A stretch of DNA of 64,000 nt from Paenibacillus nuruki. GTDB lineage: Bacteria > Bacillota > Bacilli > Paenibacillales > Paenibacillaceae. The stretch is from positions 1 to 64,000 of the forward strand of contig NZ_MDER01000043.1 in NCBI RefSeq assembly GCF_001721045.1. Reading direction: 5' to 3'. A program made the position numbers and the translations under genes. Below, piece after piece: positions 8,198 to 17,405 of this stretch; position 1 is the first letter of the stretch, and each line of letters opens with the position of its first letter. The notes beneath the pieces were generated by a model. The model searched no databases. It saw only the letters and a list, made by a program, of their open reading frames with translations, and had not been told where the DNA came from.

Positions 8198-10039
8198 ATG
8201 AGCATGAAGGCATGGAGGAGAATCTGGCATACTTCACTAAGGGGCAAGCTGATTGCCTCCGTGGCCTGTTGCTTGCTGTTAACGATCGGCGCAGGCACAA
8301 TGTTATCCAGTTGGCTGACCAAAGACATGATGAAAGAAAACGTTTTGCAGAATGCAGGCAATTCACTGGATGCAGCGAATCTGTATTTAACCGATCAGAT
8401 CAATCGCCTGATCTATATTTCCAACTATCTGTACTTGGATCAAGAACTCAATCTAGCACTCAAATATCGACGTAGTGGTATCTATGTAGGACAGACTGAA
8501 GCTTCGGATGTGACCAAGAAACTAGATAATCTTTCTTATGCAGGAGAACAAGTCTATATCTCGGTCTGGACAGGAAATGGTAAAATGATCTATAGCAATT
8601 TCCAGTCAGATCAATACCAGCTGGATAAGTTGGATATCCATCAACTGACCCATAGCGGTACATTTATCACAGGGGGTAAGCTTAACTTTTTGCTACATCC
8701 ATCGTATCTGCAATCCAAAGACGAACCAACCACTCACATGCTCTCAGTGGCTCGCAGTTTACGCTTGTTATCAGGCAAAGTCTATGGTTATGTGATTGTT
8801 AGTATGAATGAAGAACAACTTAAAGCGGTACTGAATAAGTACGATTCTACCATTCAAATGATGATCGTAGGCGAAGATAATCAGATTATTTCTCATCCGA
8901 ATAGCCAGATGATCGGTAATGATTTTAGTCAACTGTATCATCCACAAGAAGGGATTCTAGAACTGGAAAGAGATATGTCTGTGGCTGGATGGAGATTGGA
9001 AGGATTAGTGCCTTATGGCGTTGCTGCTGAAAAGATTAACCGAATCTATCAAGTGACGAATTTTGTACAGATGGCGGTATTGATCGTATTCCTGATTTTA
9101 TTAGTGCTGGGGATTGCTCGTCTAACCCGTCCGATTGTCAAATTAACGCAGGTCGTCCGCAAAATTGATAATGATAATCTCAGTATTCGCTCTGGTATTC
9201 GAGGAGAAGATGAAGCTGGTGTGCTCGGTCAATCGCTCGATGCCATGTTAGACCGTGTCGAAGAGATGATTATCCAGATCGAACGCGAACAAAGTGAACG
9301 TCGCAAAGCAGAACTAGAAATGCTACAAGCACAGATTAACCCTCATTTTTTATTTAATATTTTGGGAGCGATTCGGATGGATCTGTTGTTAAAAGGTTCT
9401 GAAGACGCCGCTGTATTATTGGGTTCACTTTCTTCTTTACTACGAATGACTGTCAATCGAGGCAACGAATGTATTTCGCTTCAAGAAGAAATGGAAACCG
9501 TACAACATTATATTCGTCTAGTTGATTTTCAGCGAGAAGTGAAAGTGCACTTAGACATGGAAGTATCGCCAGATACAATCGACAAATTCGTACCTCGATT
9601 TATCGTTCAACCGCTTGTTGAGAACGCTTACCATCATGGGTTATCGAAGTATGGCGGTATTTTGTGGATACAATCTTGGTTGGAAGATCCATATATCTGG
9701 ATCAGTATTCGTGATAGCGGAGAAGGTATGAATGCAGAACGTTTGCAAGCTGTACAACAAGTGATTGATCAGATTCAAAAACCAAACATAGAATATGCTC
9801 TACATCCTTTATCACGATCAGAATCTACACATACTGATTTATCCGAAACAGCATCATCTGATTCAATCCCGTTAGAACACCAATCAAGCTCACCACCTGT
9901 ACCTGCTATTTCAGGAATTGGTCTGACGAATGTAATACGCCGTCTGCAAATGATCTATGGTTCTTCGGTACAAGTACACATAGAAAGTCATCCTGGTGAA
10001 GGCACAGAAATTAAGATCGGATTGCCACATAGACAATAG
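8198..10039 (+). CDS. YesM-type sensor histidine kinase
   Basis: This 613-residue membrane kinase has TM1 at about residues 18-40, an extracytoplasmic sensing region of ~245 residues, TM2 at about 288-307, a HAMP linker, and the His_kinase motif AQINPHFLFN with phospho-acceptor H383. The ATPase follows: VQPLVENAYHHG, DSGEGM and the GIGLTNVIRRL G-box. A Ser/Thr-rich insertion of ~40 residues precedes the G-box. The start at 8198 has GAAAGG four bases away; ATG 8204 is an alternative. It is paired with the response regulator 58 bases downstream and probably senses the saccharide taken up by the neighbouring importer. Confidence 0.9.
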   Translation: MSMKAWRRIWHTSLRGKLIASVACCLLLTIGAGTMLSSWLTKDMMKENVLQNAGNSLDAANLYLTDQINRLIYISNYLYLDQELNLALKYRRSGIYVGQTEASDVTKKLDNLSYAGEQVYISVWTGNGKMIYSNFQSDQYQLDKLDIHQLTHSGTFITGGKLNFLLHPSYLQSKDEPTTHMLSVARSLRLLSGKVYGYVIVSMNEEQLKAVLNKYDSTIQMMIVGEDNQIISHPNSQMIGNDFSQLYHPQEGILELERDMSVAGWRLEGLVPYGVAAEKINRIYQVTNFVQMAVLIVFLILLVLGIARLTRPIVKLTQVVRKIDNDNLSIRSGIRGEDEAGVLGQSLDAMLDRVEEMIIQIEREQSERRKAELEMLQAQINPHFLFNILGAIRMDLLLKGSEDAAVLLGSLSSLLRMTVNRGNECISLQEEMETVQHYIRLVDFQREVKVHLDMEVSPDTIDKFVPRFIVQPLVENAYHHGLSKYGGILWIQSWLEDPYIWISIRDSGEGMNAERLQAVQQVIDQIQKPNIEYALHPLSRSESTHTDLSETASSDSIPLEHQSSSPPVPAISGIGLTNVIRRLQMIYGSSVQVHIESHPGEGTEIKIGLPHRQ

Positions 10040-10097
10040 AATTGATCCATAGCAGGAATAGTATTTTATATGGTAAGAGTAAAGGAGGTTTATGATG

Positions 10098-11708
10098 ATG
10101 TATAGTGTCATACTGGTCGATGATAGCATGCCCGTACTTCATTATTTGTCTCGTGCTGTACCGTGGGAGCAACTTGGCTTTCAATTAGCAGGTTCTTTCA
10201 GCGATCCAGAGGAAGCGCTTACTTATGGACAGCAACATGCTCCAGATGTATTAATTACCGATATCGGAATGCCCAAGATAGACGGTATTCAATTGATTGC
10301 TTCACTCAAGCAGACACAACAATCGCTGATGTCGGTCATTATTTCGTGTCATGGAGAATTTGCCTATGCTCAGCAGGCGGTAAAGTTAGGAGTACAAGAT
10401 TATTTGCTCAAAGAAAATCTAACAGCAGATCAATTAGTACCTATTCTGGAGCAGATTCGGCAACGTCTGGATCAAGCACAATCGCATTCCAGTGAACATC
10501 AACGTCTACAAGAAGATCATTTGCGACATCGGCTCTTAATTAAGCGCAAATTTACCAGTGAATTGCTGTCAGGCAGTATTCAAGACCCAGAGTATGGTAT
10601 TCAGCGATTGACTCATTTTGGATTGGATACGCGCGGTAAAATGATTCTGCCGGTCTATTACACCGTAACAGCCAATGAAGAACGCAAACAGCGATTCCAT
10701 GATCTGGATTTGCTTTCATTTACCGTTGAAAATATCGTTGAAGAAATTGTAGAACATTCAGGAACAGCAGTGCATTTAAGTAAAAGTCCTGGTGAAGGAT
10801 TTGTCTGGTTTGCTTTGCCTGTTCGTTCAGGTGCGCAACAAGAAATGATTGTGCATGAAGTGATGTACCAGTTGATTTATAGTGTGCAGAAATTTGCCAA
10901 AGCCGAGATTGTGACGGTATGTGGTTCGAAGACACTGCACTGGCAAGAAGCCATGAACGATGCGATTCAATTACAAGCGCAAGCAGATCGTTATTTTTAT
11001 TTACCACCTTCTACATTATGTGATTCTACGCATCGTTTAGATTTTCAAAAAGAAAGTGATCTGTTTGCTAATTATGGAACAGCAGCAGAATCATTAGCAC
11101 TTGCATTATTGCCAGATGGAGAAATTAACCTCTGGATTAACAACTGGATTGAGCGCTTAAAGCAAGAACGGTATCATCCCGAAACGGTCAAAACATTTAT
11201 GCTCAAATTAGCGATTGACTGGCAATTGAAGCAACAGCAATTGCATGAGCGACCGTTTGCGTTTTCTGTAGAAGAATTACATCGTGAAATGGGACATATT
11301 CGTCATATCCATGAATTGACTGAATGGATGAATATCCGTTTTGGAGCGCTGGCAGTGCTATCACGTGATTGGACTTTACAGGCCAATTGTCGTTCAGAAA
11401 TTATTCATGCGCGTAACTATGTCGAACAACATATGAATCGTCTGGTGAAGTTAGAAGAAGTGGCTGAACATTTACATTTGAATGCCAGTTATTTCAGCCG
11501 TTTGTTCAAAAAAGAAACAGGTGAGACGTTTATTGAATATGCGACACGGGTCAAAATGCAACGTGCCAAAGAATGGATTACCGCAGGCAATGGAACGGTA
11601 GATGAAGTATCACAGATGTTAGGCTATCAGTACAAAAGCTATTTTCTGAAGCTATACAAATTGTATACAGGACATACTCCTGTCAAAAGCAAAGGGGATA
11701 CGATATGA
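10098..11708 (+). CDS. YesN-type AraC-family response regulator
   Basis: An N-terminal receiver domain (ILVDDS, phospho-acceptor D55 in LITDIGMP) is joined by a ~300-residue linker to a C-terminal AraC double helix-turn-helix (about residues 435-532; KLEEVAEHLHLNASYFSRLFK and VSQMLGYQ are visible). Three ATGs run in a row at 10092, 10095 and 10098. AAAGGAGG ends at about 10088, so 10098, with an 8-9-base gap, is the best start (536 residues). It is the partner of the upstream YesM kinase and the likely activator of the lyase and importer operons. Its stop codon overlaps the start of the GH88 gene, so regulator and hydrolase are co-translated. Confidence 0.9.
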   Translation: MYSVILVDDSMPVLHYLSRAVPWEQLGFQLAGSFSDPEEALTYGQQHAPDVLITDIGMPKIDGIQLIASLKQTQQSLMSVIISCHGEFAYAQQAVKLGVQDYLLKENLTADQLVPILEQIRQRLDQAQSHSSEHQRLQEDHLRHRLLIKRKFTSELLSGSIQDPEYGIQRLTHFGLDTRGKMILPVYYTVTANEERKQRFHDLDLLSFTVENIVEEIVEHSGTAVHLSKSPGEGFVWFALPVRSGAQQEMIVHEVMYQLIYSVQKFAKAEIVTVCGSKTLHWQEAMNDAIQLQAQADRYFYLPPSTLCDSTHRLDFQKESDLFANYGTAAESLALALLPDGEINLWINNWIERLKQERYHPETVKTFMLKLAIDWQLKQQQLHERPFAFSVEELHREMGHIRHIHELTEWMNIRFGALAVLSRDWTLQANCRSEIIHARNYVEQHMNRLVKLEEVAEHLHLNASYFSRLFKKETGETFIEYATRVKMQRAKEWITAGNGTVDEVSQMLGYQYKSYFLKLYKLYTGHTPVKSKGDTI

Positions 11709-12922
11709 ATACAACAGCACCTACTCACTGGCAAAGTGAAGCATGGAATTGGGTCGTTCAACAAACATCCACCACCGCACAAGCGATTCAAGACCATTTT
11801 CCCCATGTTGCTGAACAAGGTGAATATGATCGTAGAGAAGCAGAGTGGTGGACAGCAGGCTTTTGGCCGGGATTGTTATGGTTAGTTCAATCGACACCTT
11901 CGTCATTAACGTTAGCCACAGAAGCAGATTCAGCCTACGCTAAAGAAATGTCTACTGGCGAACAGGCTACAGAGCGAAGTAGCGCCTTATCATCCTGGGC
12001 GGAAAGTTGTGAAGTACAACTGGAACAATGTCTTCATGATCCTGAAAAAGTCGATCATGATCTTGGATTCACATGGTTACTTAGCGGTGTTGCCCATTAC
12101 CGATTGTCAGGTAACACAGAATCACGTCGTCGTGGATTGTTAGCGGCTAATCTTTTAGCAGCAAGGTATAATGTACGTGGTCGTTATATTCGGGCATGGA
12201 ATTTTGGTTCCCCTTTGATGGATACACGTGGAGTGGCAATTATAGATAGTATGATGAACCTTCCTTTGTTATATTGGGCATCCAAAGAAACAGGAGACCC
12301 TCGTTATCAAGCACTTGCTATGGAACATGCAGATACTGTAGCCAAAGAATTTGTGCGGGAAGATCATTCGATTTGTCATGCAGTTGAATTTGATCCTTGG
12401 ACAGGGGAAAAGTTGAAAGAACATGGTGGACAAGGGTTTGCGCCAGGTTCAGCATGGGCTAGAGGAACCGCTTGGGCGCTTCACGGGTTTACGTTATCTT
12501 ATGCCTATACAGGAGAACAACGGTATCTGGATATTGCCAAACAAACAGCACAATTTTTTCTGACTGAATTAGGCGAAGAGATTGTACCTTTTTGGGATTT
12601 TCGAGCACCGGATGAACATCGTATTGCATGGGATTCATCCGCCGCAGCAATCGCCGCTAGTGGATTGTTAGAATTGGCTCGTCATGTACCGGAAAATGAA
12701 CAATCGTTTTATCAGCGCGCAGGTGAATTGATCGTGCAAGGATTGTATGAACAATTTTCCTCGAAAGAAATAGGTGGCGAAGGATTAATTGCCAAAGGAA
12801 CCGTGCATTATCCAGAGCAGAAATATTTGAATGTCTCGATTATTTATGGAGATTACTTTTTTGCAGAAGCGTTAGTGAAGCTTCAAGGCAAGCAAGGGTT
12901 ATTTACACCCGATGCTTATTAA
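11705..12922 (+). CDS. GH88 unsaturated glucuronyl hydrolase
   Basis: This 405-residue cytoplasmic glycoside hydrolase removes the 4,5-unsaturated uronic acid left on oligosaccharides after lyase cleavage. The two catalytic aspartates of the family match D119 in DHDLGF and D181 in IDSMMNLPLLYWA; the 62-residue separation fits the D88/D149 pair of the Bacillus sp. GL1 enzyme. Other family marks are GFAPGSAWARGTAWALHGF and WDSSAAAIAASGLLEL. The ATG overlaps the regulator's TGA (ATGA). An acidic insertion around residues 75-95 is unusual. A GH88 enzyme makes sense only downstream of a polysaccharide lyase, which supports lyase activity for the first gene of the window. Confidence 0.9.
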   Translation: MNTTAPTHWQSEAWNWVVQQTSTTAQAIQDHFPHVAEQGEYDRREAEWWTAGFWPGLLWLVQSTPSSLTLATEADSAYAKEMSTGEQATERSSALSSWAESCEVQLEQCLHDPEKVDHDLGFTWLLSGVAHYRLSGNTESRRRGLLAANLLAARYNVRGRYIRAWNFGSPLMDTRGVAIIDSMMNLPLLYWASKETGDPRYQALAMEHADTVAKEFVREDHSICHAVEFDPWTGEKLKEHGGQGFAPGSAWARGTAWALHGFTLSYAYTGEQRYLDIAKQTAQFFLTELGEEIVPFWDFRAPDEHRIAWDSSAAAIAASGLLELARHVPENEQSFYQRAGELIVQGLYEQFSSKEIGGEGLIAKGTVHYPEQKYLNVSIIYGDYFFAEALVKLQGKQGLFTPDAY

Positions 12923-13033
12923 GAGTATGATCTATCTAGTAGTCACGTAAATAGATTGACGATTATGATCATTTGTGGAACTATAAAAGGTATGGTTAGC
13001 GTACCTAATTCGCATTTCTGTAACTTACTATTG

Positions 13034-13063
13034 AACCGGGCGCATACTGTTGCCCGGTTTGTT
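13034..13063 (+). terminator. Probable terminator after GH88 gene
   Basis: AACCGGGC (13034-13041) pairs perfectly with GCCCGGTT (13052-13059), followed by a short, interrupted T tract. It lies about 110 bases after the GH88 stop. Confidence 0.6.
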
Positions 13064-13154
13064 GCTGTTACCATAACATCATATTTTAAAAATAAATCAA
13101 ACGTAATAGGTATACACAATGATGAATAATAATGTATGACAGAGGAGAATCATC

Positions 13155-13370
13155 ATGACGGAAGAAGAACGTACAGTTTTGGAACAACAATTAAATGAGT
13201 TATTAACACGATCAGAATGGACAGCAGCAGATACTCCTTTAATTGAACAATTATTGCATACATTACAGACCGTTTCAGCTGAAAATAAACGCCTGCGTAC
13301 AGCACTTCTTAAAGCGAATGCACAACAACCGAAAATGTCTAGTCGTTTACGTGATGCGTTGTACGAATAA
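13155..13370 (+). CDS. Small conserved-looking helical protein
   Basis: This 71-residue acidic protein is almost entirely helical, with a heptad-like leucine pattern (LEQQLNELL, IEQLLHTLQTV, NKRLRTALL) suggesting a short coiled coil. It has no signal or membrane segment. An AGAGGAG site precedes the ATG and it stands alone between a terminator and lpdA. I cannot assign a function; it could be a small regulator or a structural partner. Confidence 0.65.
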   Translation: MTEEERTVLEQQLNELLTRSEWTAADTPLIEQLLHTLQTVSAENKRLRTALLKANAQQPKMSSRLRDALYE

Positions 13371-13554
13371 GCTACCTTTACACCCTACATGTTAACAATG
13401 CTCAAGATATGGTAGAATAGACGTGCCTTAAATCAGACCATACATTATAGATGATCACTGTTACCTGTGGCTTAGAGTATGTGTAAGTATGACAGGTCAA
13501 GCCTACTTAATGATAAAGATTGTACTTATATAGAAAAGAGAGTGACTATTAACC

Positions 13555-14979
13555 ATGACAATTAATTGTGATATCGCAATACTAGGTGGAGGAACAGGCG
13601 GTTATGTCGCTGCTATTCGTGCTGCTCAATTAGGTAAAGAAGTAGTCATCATCGAACAGGATAAATTAGGCGGAACTTGCCTGCATCGTGGGTGTATTCC
13701 AAGCAAAAGCTTACTGCGTAGTGCAGAAGTCTATGCATTGATGCAAGACAGTGAAGATTACGGTATAGCCGCTGAAAATATTACATTACAATTTGCCAAA
13801 GTACAGGCTCGCAAACAAGGTATTGTCGATCAATTGCATCAAGGCGTACAGTATTTGATGCGTAAAAATAAAATCAAAGTGGTACAAGGTAAAGGGCGCG
13901 TTATAGGCCCATCGATCTTTTCTCCGCAAAGTGGGGCAGTGGCTGTGGAATATGAAGATGGCGAAATGGAAACGGTCGTTTCCAAAAATCTGATTATCGC
14001 TACAGGATCACGTCCTCGTGTACTTCCAGGTCTAGAAGCAGATGGTCAATTGATCCTCAATAGTGATCATGCACTTCAATTGGAATCTTTACCTGAATCC
14101 ATGCTGATTGTTGGCGGTGGTGTGATCGGAATGGAATGGGCTTCAATGTTAAATGATTTTGGCGTGAAGATTACAGTGGTTGAAGCCGCTCCTCAAATTC
14201 TGCCTGCGGAAGATCAAGAAGTCGCTCGCGAATTACGCAAATTGTTAGAACAACGTGGTGTAACGATCTATACGGATGCCACCCTGTTAACAGATACATA
14301 TGCGCCAGCAGCGGATCAACAGGAGCTATCGATTACGATTCGTCATCAAGAACAAGAGCATGTGTTAAAGGTATCGAAAGTATTCGTATCGATCGGTCGT
14401 CAAGCGAATGCTGAAAGTATCGGACTTGCGAATACCGATGTACAGATTGTGAACGGATTTATCAAAGTAAACAGCAAAATGCAAACGACAGAATCTCATA
14501 TTTATGCAATCGGTGATGTGATTGGAGGACTGCAATTGGCTCATGCTGCAAGTCATGAAGGCATTGCCGCAGTCAATCATATCTGCGGAGAAGAAGTCCA
14601 TTATAATCCGCTCCAAGTGTCTCGTTGCGTGTATACACGTCCAGAAGTCGCAAGTACAGGCATCACAGAACAAGAAGCTACCACTCAAGGAATCGATGTC
14701 AAAGTAGGCAAGTTTCCTTTCAAAGCGATCGGTAAAGCATTGGTCTACGGAGAAAGTGACGGTTTTGTGAAAGTCATTGCAGATCGCAATACCGATGATT
14801 TATTAGGTGTTCAGATTATTGGACCACAAGCCACAGACTTGATCAGTGAAGCGGCATTAGCACAATTCCTGAATGCAACGCCGTGGGAAGTGGCTCAGAC
14901 TGTACATGCTCATCCAACACTTGCTGAAATTTTAGGCGAAGCAATGTTAGCTGTAGATGGCAAAGCGCTCGGAATGTAG
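13555..14979 (+). CDS. lpdA: Dihydrolipoyl dehydrogenase (E3)
   Basis: This 474-residue FAD disulfide oxidoreductase reoxidises the dihydrolipoyl group of the E2 subunit, passing electrons to NAD+. Visible features: the FAD fold GGGTGGYVAA (residues 11-20), redox cysteines C42 and C47 in GGTCLHRGCIPSK, the NAD-binding GGGVIGMEW, and the C-terminal catalytic segment HAHPTLAEILGEA. Because the other bkd genes follow, this is probably the E3 of the branched-chain 2-oxoacid dehydrogenase. A terminator and a separate promoter lie between it and bkdAA, so it can be expressed on its own. The ribosome binding site is weak (AGAGAG). Confidence 0.95.
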   Translation: MTINCDIAILGGGTGGYVAAIRAAQLGKEVVIIEQDKLGGTCLHRGCIPSKSLLRSAEVYALMQDSEDYGIAAENITLQFAKVQARKQGIVDQLHQGVQYLMRKNKIKVVQGKGRVIGPSIFSPQSGAVAVEYEDGEMETVVSKNLIIATGSRPRVLPGLEADGQLILNSDHALQLESLPESMLIVGGGVIGMEWASMLNDFGVKITVVEAAPQILPAEDQEVARELRKLLEQRGVTIYTDATLLTDTYAPAADQQELSITIRHQEQEHVLKVSKVFVSIGRQANAESIGLANTDVQIVNGFIKVNSKMQTTESHIYAIGDVIGGLQLAHAASHEGIAAVNHICGEEVHYNPLQVSRCVYTRPEVASTGITEQEATTQGIDVKVGKFPFKAIGKALVYGESDGFVKVIADRNTDDLLGVQIIGPQATDLISEAALAQFLNATPWEVAQTVHAHPTLAEILGEAMLAVDGKALGM

Positions 14980-15025
14980 TCTGATTTTTATTCTTTTTGA
15001 CCCTATATACAACGATGCATAAGCG

Positions 15026-15053
15026 AAGATGGAGAAATCCGTCTTTTCTTTTT
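15026..15053 (+). terminator. Terminator after lpdA
   Basis: AAGATGGA (15026-15033) pairs with TCCGTCTT (15038-15045), 8 bp with one wobble and a GAAA tetraloop, followed by TTTTCTTTTT. Confidence 0.75.
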
Positions 15054-15148
15054 GCCCGGGATGTGATTATAATAGGTTTAGGCTCAAGTCTTAGTACCAG
15101 GTTTTAAGACAAGCACTAACCTATACTTGAAGCTTCATTATCCGATTG

Positions 15149-15177
15149 TTGAATAATCTGTTCCAGTAGCTTAAAAT
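15149..15177 (+). promoter_or_regulatory. Candidate sigma-A promoter for bkdAA
   Basis: TTGAAT (15149-15154) and TAAAAT (15172-15177) are 17 bases apart, about 110 bases before the bkdAA start. No sigma-54 (-24/-12) element was seen, unlike the SigL-driven bkd operon of B. subtilis. Confidence 0.45.
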
Positions 15178-15239
15178 AACTGATCAAGGTTGTTGTAGTG
15201 ACGGATGCATATTGTACAATCTTCTATTTTTATCAAAAT

Positions 15240-15268
15240 GACAAGCCATCTCTAATACAGAGCTTGTC
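15240..15268 (+). other. Leader hairpin before bkdAA
   Basis: GACAAGC and GCTTGTC form a perfect 7-bp stem just upstream of the AAGGAGGT site (15276-15283). There is no terminator T run, so it may influence translation or stability rather than termination. Confidence 0.4.
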
Positions 15269-15290
15269 TAATTTTAAGGAGGTACCTGCT

Positions 15291-16319
15291 ATGAAAGCGG
15301 AAGGTACTATTGACCAACAAACTAGACATGAACAAATTGGATTGACCGACGCTCAAGCGATCGAGATGTACAAATATATGCTTTTAGCACGTAAGTTCGA
15401 CGAACGTTGTCATTTACTACAACGTGCAGGTAAGATCAATTTCCACGTATCCGGTGTTGGACACGAAGCAGCGCAAGTCGGTGCTGCATTTGCTCTTGAT
15501 CGGGAAGAAGATTATTTTTTACCGTATTATCGTGATTATGGATTCGTTCTGTCTGTCGGTATGACAGCACGCGAATTGATGTTGTCTGCATTTGCCAAAG
15601 CGGAAGATCCGAATAGTGGTGGACGACAAATGCCAGGTCACTTTGGTAGCAAACGTCTACGTATTGTGACAGGTTCCAGCCCGGTAACCACGCAAGTTCC
15701 TCATGCAGTCGGCGTAGCACTTGCCGCCAAAATGAAAAAGAAAAAGTTGGTTTCTTTTGTCACGTTTGGCGAAGGTTCAAGTAACCAAGGTGATTTCCAT
15801 GAAGGCTGTAACTTTGCTGGCGTACATAAATTGCCAGTGATTATGATGTGTCAAAATAACCAGTACGCGATCTCTGTACCTGCACATAAGCAGATCAGTG
15901 GTAAAATTAGTGATCGTGCACTGGGTTACGGATTCCCGGGTGTACAAGTGGATGGTAACGATGTGTTAGAAGTGTACCGTGTGACCAAAGAAGCGCGTGA
16001 GCGTGCGATCAACGGTGAAGGTCCTACATTGATTGAAGCGATGTTATATCGCCTTTCCCCACACTCTACATCAGATAATGATCTAGCTTATCGTACTCAA
16101 GAAGAAGTCGATGAGAATTGGAAAAAAGATAGCTTGCCTCGTTATAAAAAATACCTGATCGACTGCGGTATTTGGAGTGAAGAGCAAGATGCAGAACTAA
16201 GCAAAGAATACGTTCAAATCATGAAAGAAGCTACGGAATATGCGGACAATGCCCCTTATCCGCGTGCTGAAGATACATTACTGCATGTGTTTGCAGGCGA
16301 TGAGGAGGGTAATCAGTAA
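15291..16319 (+). CDS. bkdAA: Branched-chain 2-oxoacid dehydrogenase E1 alpha
   Basis: This 342-residue thiamine-pyrophosphate enzyme subunit starts oxidative decarboxylation of the 2-oxoacids from Val, Leu and Ile, giving the primers for iso/anteiso fatty acids. The TPP-binding motif is at residues 160-174 (GEGSSNQGDFHEGCN), preceded by SSPVTTQVPHAVG and followed by the SPHSTSDND loop. An in-frame upstream start at 15198 is possible, but the ATG at 15291 sits seven bases after a full AAGGAGGT and gives the normal E1-alpha length. It overlaps the E1-beta start by one base. Confidence 0.95.
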   Translation: MKAEGTIDQQTRHEQIGLTDAQAIEMYKYMLLARKFDERCHLLQRAGKINFHVSGVGHEAAQVGAAFALDREEDYFLPYYRDYGFVLSVGMTARELMLSAFAKAEDPNSGGRQMPGHFGSKRLRIVTGSSPVTTQVPHAVGVALAAKMKKKKLVSFVTFGEGSSNQGDFHEGCNFAGVHKLPVIMMCQNNQYAISVPAHKQISGKISDRALGYGFPGVQVDGNDVLEVYRVTKEARERAINGEGPTLIEAMLYRLSPHSTSDNDLAYRTQEEVDENWKKDSLPRYKKYLIDCGIWSEEQDAELSKEYVQIMKEATEYADNAPYPRAEDTLLHVFAGDEEGNQ

Positions 16320-17305
16320 TGGCGATGATGGAATATATTGATGCCATTCGTCTAGCGATGAAAGAAGAAATGGCGCTGGATGATAACGTATTTGTTTTAG
16401 GAGAAGATGTAGGGCTTAAAGGTGGAGTATTTACCACGACCAAAGGGTTACAAGAACAATTTGGCGAAGACCGTGTATTGGATACTCCGCTTGCAGAATC
16501 TGCGATTGCAGGGGTTGCGATTGGAGCGGCAATGTACGGCATGAAACCTATTGCTGAAATGCAGTATTCAGACTTTATGTTGCCAGCAACCAATCAAATT
16601 ATTAGTGAAGCAGCGAAGATTCGTTACCGTTCTAACAATGACTGGAGTTGTCCGATCGTTGTCCGTGCCCCTATTGGTGGCGGTGTATTCGGTGGTCTGT
16701 ATCATTCACAATGTATGGAGTCGGTATTTTTTGGTACAGCAGGTTTGAAGATTGTAGCCCCTTATTCAGCGTATGATGCTAAAGGTCTACTGAAAGCCGC
16801 TGTCCGCGATCCTGATCCAGTACTCTTTTTTGAAAATAAAAAATGTTACAAATTGATCAAAGGTGATGTACCTGATGATGATTATGTGGTGCCGATCGGT
16901 GAAGCGAATCTGCTACGTTCAGGCGATGATATTACTGTCATCAGCTATAGCTTACCGTTACACTTTATTATGCAAGCGGCAGAAGAGTTAGAACAAGAAG
17001 AAGGCATTACTAGCCATGTTCTGGATCTACGTACGATTCAGCCATTGGATCGCCAAGCGATTATTGATGCAGCTCGTCATACAGGTAAAGTATTGATCGT
17101 GCATGAAGATAATTTGACAGGCGGTGTAGGCGGAGAAGTAGCAGCGATTATTGCGGAAGAATGTCTATTCGATCTGGATGCGCCGATTCGTCGCCTTGCA
17201 GGGCCAGACACACCACCGATGCCAATTAACCCACCTCAAGAAAAGTTCTTTATGCTCAACAAAGATAAAGTCAAAGTCGCTATGCGTGATCTTGCTTTAT
17301 TTTAA
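16319..17305 (+). CDS. bkdAB: Branched-chain 2-oxoacid dehydrogenase E1 beta
   Basis: This 328-residue transketolase-like beta subunit completes the E1 heterotetramer. It shows GEDVGLKGGVFTTT near the N-terminus, RVLDTPLAESAIAGVAIGAA and the C-terminal LDLRTIQPLD and GGVGGEVAAIIAE segments of this family. Its ATG overlaps the preceding TAA (TAATG) with GAGGAGGG just upstream, so translation is coupled to bkdAA. A ~100-base gap carrying a small hairpin separates it from the E2 gene. Confidence 0.95.
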   Translation: MAMMEYIDAIRLAMKEEMALDDNVFVLGEDVGLKGGVFTTTKGLQEQFGEDRVLDTPLAESAIAGVAIGAAMYGMKPIAEMQYSDFMLPATNQIISEAAKIRYRSNNDWSCPIVVRAPIGGGVFGGLYHSQCMESVFFGTAGLKIVAPYSAYDAKGLLKAAVRDPDPVLFFENKKCYKLIKGDVPDDDYVVPIGEANLLRSGDDITVISYSLPLHFIMQAAEELEQEEGITSHVLDLRTIQPLDRQAIIDAARHTGKVLIVHEDNLTGGVGGEVAAIIAEECLFDLDAPIRRLAGPDTPPMPINPPQEKFFMLNKDKVKVAMRDLALF

Positions 17306-17359
17306 AATAAACAACGATAGCGCGGATTGATATCTAGCGTATCTATACAAAATGTGAAA

Positions 17360-17383
17360 AGATGTTTGCATAGCAAAATATCT
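17360..17383. other. Hairpin between bkdAB and bkdB
   Basis: AGATGTTTGC and GCAAAATATCT form a stem with one bulge and an ATA loop. Nineteen of its bases (TTTGCATAGCAAAATATCT) match, with one difference, a hairpin inside each 72-bp repeat between ribE and ribB (37191-37440). Confidence 0.4.
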
Positions 17384-17405
17384 AATCCTTTAGGAGTGAA
17401 ATCAT

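Noticed and set aside
8212-8475. Overlapping 87-codon frame inside yesM with a GGAG upstream
   Set aside because: It is fully inside the kinase gene in another frame and its peptide shows no recognisable pattern.
15100-15290. Sigma-54 promoter for the bkd operon as in B. subtilis
   Set aside because: No TGGCAC-n5-TTGCA-like element was found; a sigma-A-like pair at 15149-15177 fits better.
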